NCBI RefSeq assembly: GCF_030440575.1
Contig: NZ_CP047189.1
Coordinates: 2,356,001 to 2,420,000, forward strand
DNA: 64,000 nucleotides
Direction: 5' to 3'
Source of the DNA: Corynebacterium ciconiae DSM 44920
GTDB lineage: Bacteria > Actinomycetota > Actinomycetes > Mycobacteriales > Mycobacteriaceae
Shown: in pieces, positions 62,148 through 64,000 of the stretch
Position numbering within the stretch: the first letter of the stretch is position 1
Layout of the letters: each line of letters starts with the position of its first letter
The notes under the pieces: model-generated
Told to the model about the DNA's origin: nothing
Databases searched by the model: none
What the model saw: the letters and a program-made list of their open reading frames with translations, nothing else
Program-made: the position numbers and the translations under genes

Positions 62148-64000
62148 ATGCTTGCCACACTGCATATCGGCAGCGAACTTCGCCGCTTCGGACGCGCCAA
62201 GCTGGGCAAGATCGCCATCGTGGCCATCTGTCTGCTTCCCCTGCTCTACTCCACCCTGTATCTCTGGAGCTTCTGGGATCCCTTCGGCCGCCTCGACCGC
62301 ATGCCCGTGGCCCTCGTTAACGAGGACAAGGGCGCCGAGGTGGATGGGCAGCAGCTCAACGCCGGTGAACAGATTGAGCAGGGCCTCCTTGAAGATCAGT
62401 CCTTGGACTGGATCACCGTCACGGAGCAAGACGCCCTCGAGGGCGTGAAAACCGGCGAATACTATTTTGCGGTGACTCTGCCGGAGAACTTCTCTCAAGC
62501 GGTGGCATCGCCGACCTCCGAAAACCCGGAGAAGGCCCGCATTGTGGCCCACTACAATGACGCCAACGGCTGGCTCTCCTCGCTCATCGGCCAAAACGCT
62601 ATGCGCCAAGTACTGGGCGTGGTCTCCGACAAGATCGGCGCCCAGGCCGTGGACAAGCTGCTGGTGGGAGTGGTCAACGCCGGCGAGGGCATTCAGCGGG
62701 CCGCCGACGGCGCAGCCCAATTGGATGAAGGCGCCACCACCCTCGACTCCGGCTTGGGCGAGATCCAAAAGGGCGCCGGCGACCTTGTTAATGGTCTCGA
62801 GCGCAATAAGGAAGGCACCACCCAGCTGGTGGACGGCACCGGGCGGCTCCGCGATGGTGTGTCCCAGCTGCAGACCGGCTCTGGGGATCTAGCCAACGGC
62901 ACCGAGCAGCTGGTCGATGGCACCGACCGCCTCAGCAGCGGCCTCGATCAAGCCATCGCTAAGCTGCAGAGCCTCACCGGAGAGGTCCACCACTACCACG
63001 CCACCGCCTCGGAGGCCTCCCAGGTCCAGGGCAACGTGGCTAATGATCTGCGCGATATCGCCAACGCCATCCGCATGATCCCCGACCCGTTGGCGCAGCA
63101 CGCCGCGGGCCAGGTGGATCACATCGCCCACCGGGTAGACACCGAGGGCGTGGGCCCGCACTCGCCGCTGAAGCAGGATCTTGACCGCATCAACGGCATC
63201 GCCGCGGACATTGATAATGGAAACCTCCCCGGCAAGCTCGGCGAACTCGTCGGCGGCGTGAACCAGCTCAACGACGGCGCCCATCGCCTCAACGACGGCG
63301 CTCACCGCCTCAATGAGGGCATTGGTGAGCTGGGCAATGGTGTCACCCAGCTGGATGATGGCGCCAACCAGCTCAACGATGGTGCCACGCAGCTGCTCGA
63401 GGGCGGCCACAAACTCGATGGCGCGCTCAGCAAGGCCAAGGATGGCTCCAGCAAGCTTTCCGAGGGCAGCACCGAGCTAGCCACCAAGCTCGGCCAGGCG
63501 GCCGAGGAGGCACCCGAGTGGTCGCCGGATCACCGCAAGACCATGGCAGAGACCATTGGTGGTCCGGTGGAGATCAACCAATCCAACTCTGGCGGCGATA
63601 ACACCTTCGGCGCTGGCCTTGCCCCCTTCTTCTTCTCGCTATCGCTGTATATCGGTAGCCTCGTGAGCTTCCTGCTGCTGCGCCCGCTGCAGGCCCGCGC
63701 CGTGGCAGCCGGCATCTCTCCGATGCGGGCCGCCATCGACGGCCTCGCCCCGGCCGGATTGATCGCCATGATCCAAGCGATCGTGGTCTCCAGCGCTACT
63801 GTGCTGGCCGTGCCGCTGGACCCGGCCACCTTCTTTGGGCTAACCGTGTTCATGATGCTCACCGCGCTTGTCTTCGCCGCGATGAACCAGGTGCTGATTG
63901 TCTTACTTGGCTCAGGCCCTGGCCGCGTGGCCAGTATGGCGCTCCTGATGGTGCAGCTTTTGGGCTCGGGTGGTCTCTACCCCGTGGAGACGGAACCGGA
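62148..64000 (+). CDS. YhgE/Pip family membrane protein (3-prime partial)
   Basis: At least 617 residues; the frame continues past the window end. A first helix at about 22-40 is followed by an extracytoplasmic domain starting MPVALVNEDKG. A long repeat of LxxGxxxLxxG units (about 180-265 and 360-445) should form an extended helical stalk, and a C-terminal membrane domain begins at about 487. The family includes phage-infection proteins and ESX-like or ABC-2-like exporters (mycobacterial and firmicute YhgE). With the degraded ATPase upstream it resembles an ABC-2-type export unit; its cargo is unknown. Confidence 0.85.
   Translation, partial: MLATLHIGSELRRFGRAKLGKIAIVAICLLPLLYSTLYLWSFWDPFGRLDRMPVALVNEDKGAEVDGQQLNAGEQIEQGLLEDQSLDWITVTEQDALEGVKTGEYYFAVTLPENFSQAVASPTSENPEKARIVAHYNDANGWLSSLIGQNAMRQVLGVVSDKIGAQAVDKLLVGVVNAGEGIQRAADGAAQLDEGATTLDSGLGEIQKGAGDLVNGLERNKEGTTQLVDGTGRLRDGVSQLQTGSGDLANGTEQLVDGTDRLSSGLDQAIAKLQSLTGEVHHYHATASEASQVQGNVANDLRDIANAIRMIPDPLAQHAAGQVDHIAHRVDTEGVGPHSPLKQDLDRINGIAADIDNGNLPGKLGELVGGVNQLNDGAHRLNDGAHRLNEGIGELGNGVTQLDDGANQLNDGATQLLEGGHKLDGALSKAKDGSSKLSEGSTELATKLGQAAEEAPEWSPDHRKTMAETIGGPVEINQSNSGGDNTFGAGLAPFFFSLSLYIGSLVSFLLLRPLQARAVAAGISPMRAAIDGLAPAGLIAMIQAIVVSSATVLAVPLDPATFFGLTVFMMLTALVFAAMNQVLIVLLGSGPGRVASMALLMVQLLGSGGLYPVETEP

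Noticed and set aside
1..64000. CRISPR arrays, rRNA genes, intact insertion sequences, prophage
   Set aside because: No spaced direct-repeat arrays, rRNA sequence, transposase or phage genes were seen; the only regular tandem repeats are inside coding regions.

Overview
The window is high-GC DNA from an actinobacterium, most probably a Corynebacterium. The reasons are a heme-biosynthesis cluster running into a cytochrome c maturation cluster, a menaquinone menE/menA pair, DtxR-like iron boxes, a GT87 mannosyltransferase-type gene, and a dcd / UDP-glucose dehydrogenase / alaT / Fe-S reductase neighbourhood of the kind seen in Mycobacterium and Corynebacterium. Genus is inferred from gene content and order; no database search was possible.

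Layout. 0-3.4 kb: menE, a glycosyltransferase, menA and a DUF4229-type membrane protein. 3.4-6.4 kb: a small membrane protein and the dTDP-rhamnose genes rmlB-rmlC-rmlA, with no rmlD. 6.4-23 kb: a 16.6-kb co-directional minus-strand block. In transcription order it holds hemD, hemB, two small 4-TM proteins, a catalytically degraded P-type ATPase, a TauE/SafE exporter, hemE, hemY, hemL, a phosphatase, a thioredoxin-like lipoprotein, ccdA, resB and ccsB. 23.3-27.9 kb: a GT87 enzyme, a NhaC-like antiporter and an AI-2E-type transporter, the last preceded by two terminator-like hairpins. 28-36.4 kb: nucleosidase and alpha-amylase (minus), then a membrane Fe-S reductase with a long Pro/Ala repeat tail, a small hydrolase, alaT and a YibE/F protein. 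36.4-43 kb: UDP-glucose dehydrogenase, an osmoprotectant ABC operon split by a lower-GC insert, and dcd. 43.2 kb: tRNA-Gly(CCC). 44.3-57.2 kb: an iron island with a ferric-iron ABC transporter, an adenylation-carrier-membrane acyltransferase fusion, a BASS-family transporter and a siderophore-type ABC transporter whose ATPase is a tandem fusion. DtxR-like boxes lie in front of the main transcription units. 57.6-64 kb: an alcohol dehydrogenase, an exported amidase, a degraded ABC-type ATPase and a YhgE/Pip membrane protein cut by the window end.

How the genes work together: one block links heme synthesis to heme delivery onto exported cytochromes c, and menE/menA supply the menaquinone of the same respiratory chain. 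The iron island supplies the metal.

The most unusual signals are: (1) a dispersed 13-base word, GCTTATCGACGCC, with seven exact and four one-mismatch copies in 64 kb, in both orientations, between and inside genes; (2) a P-type ATPase in the heme cluster that has lost its phosphorylated Asp and most other catalytic motifs; (3) an adenylation-carrier-acyltransferase fusion in an iron-regulated setting; (4) a second degraded ATPase next to YhgE/Pip.
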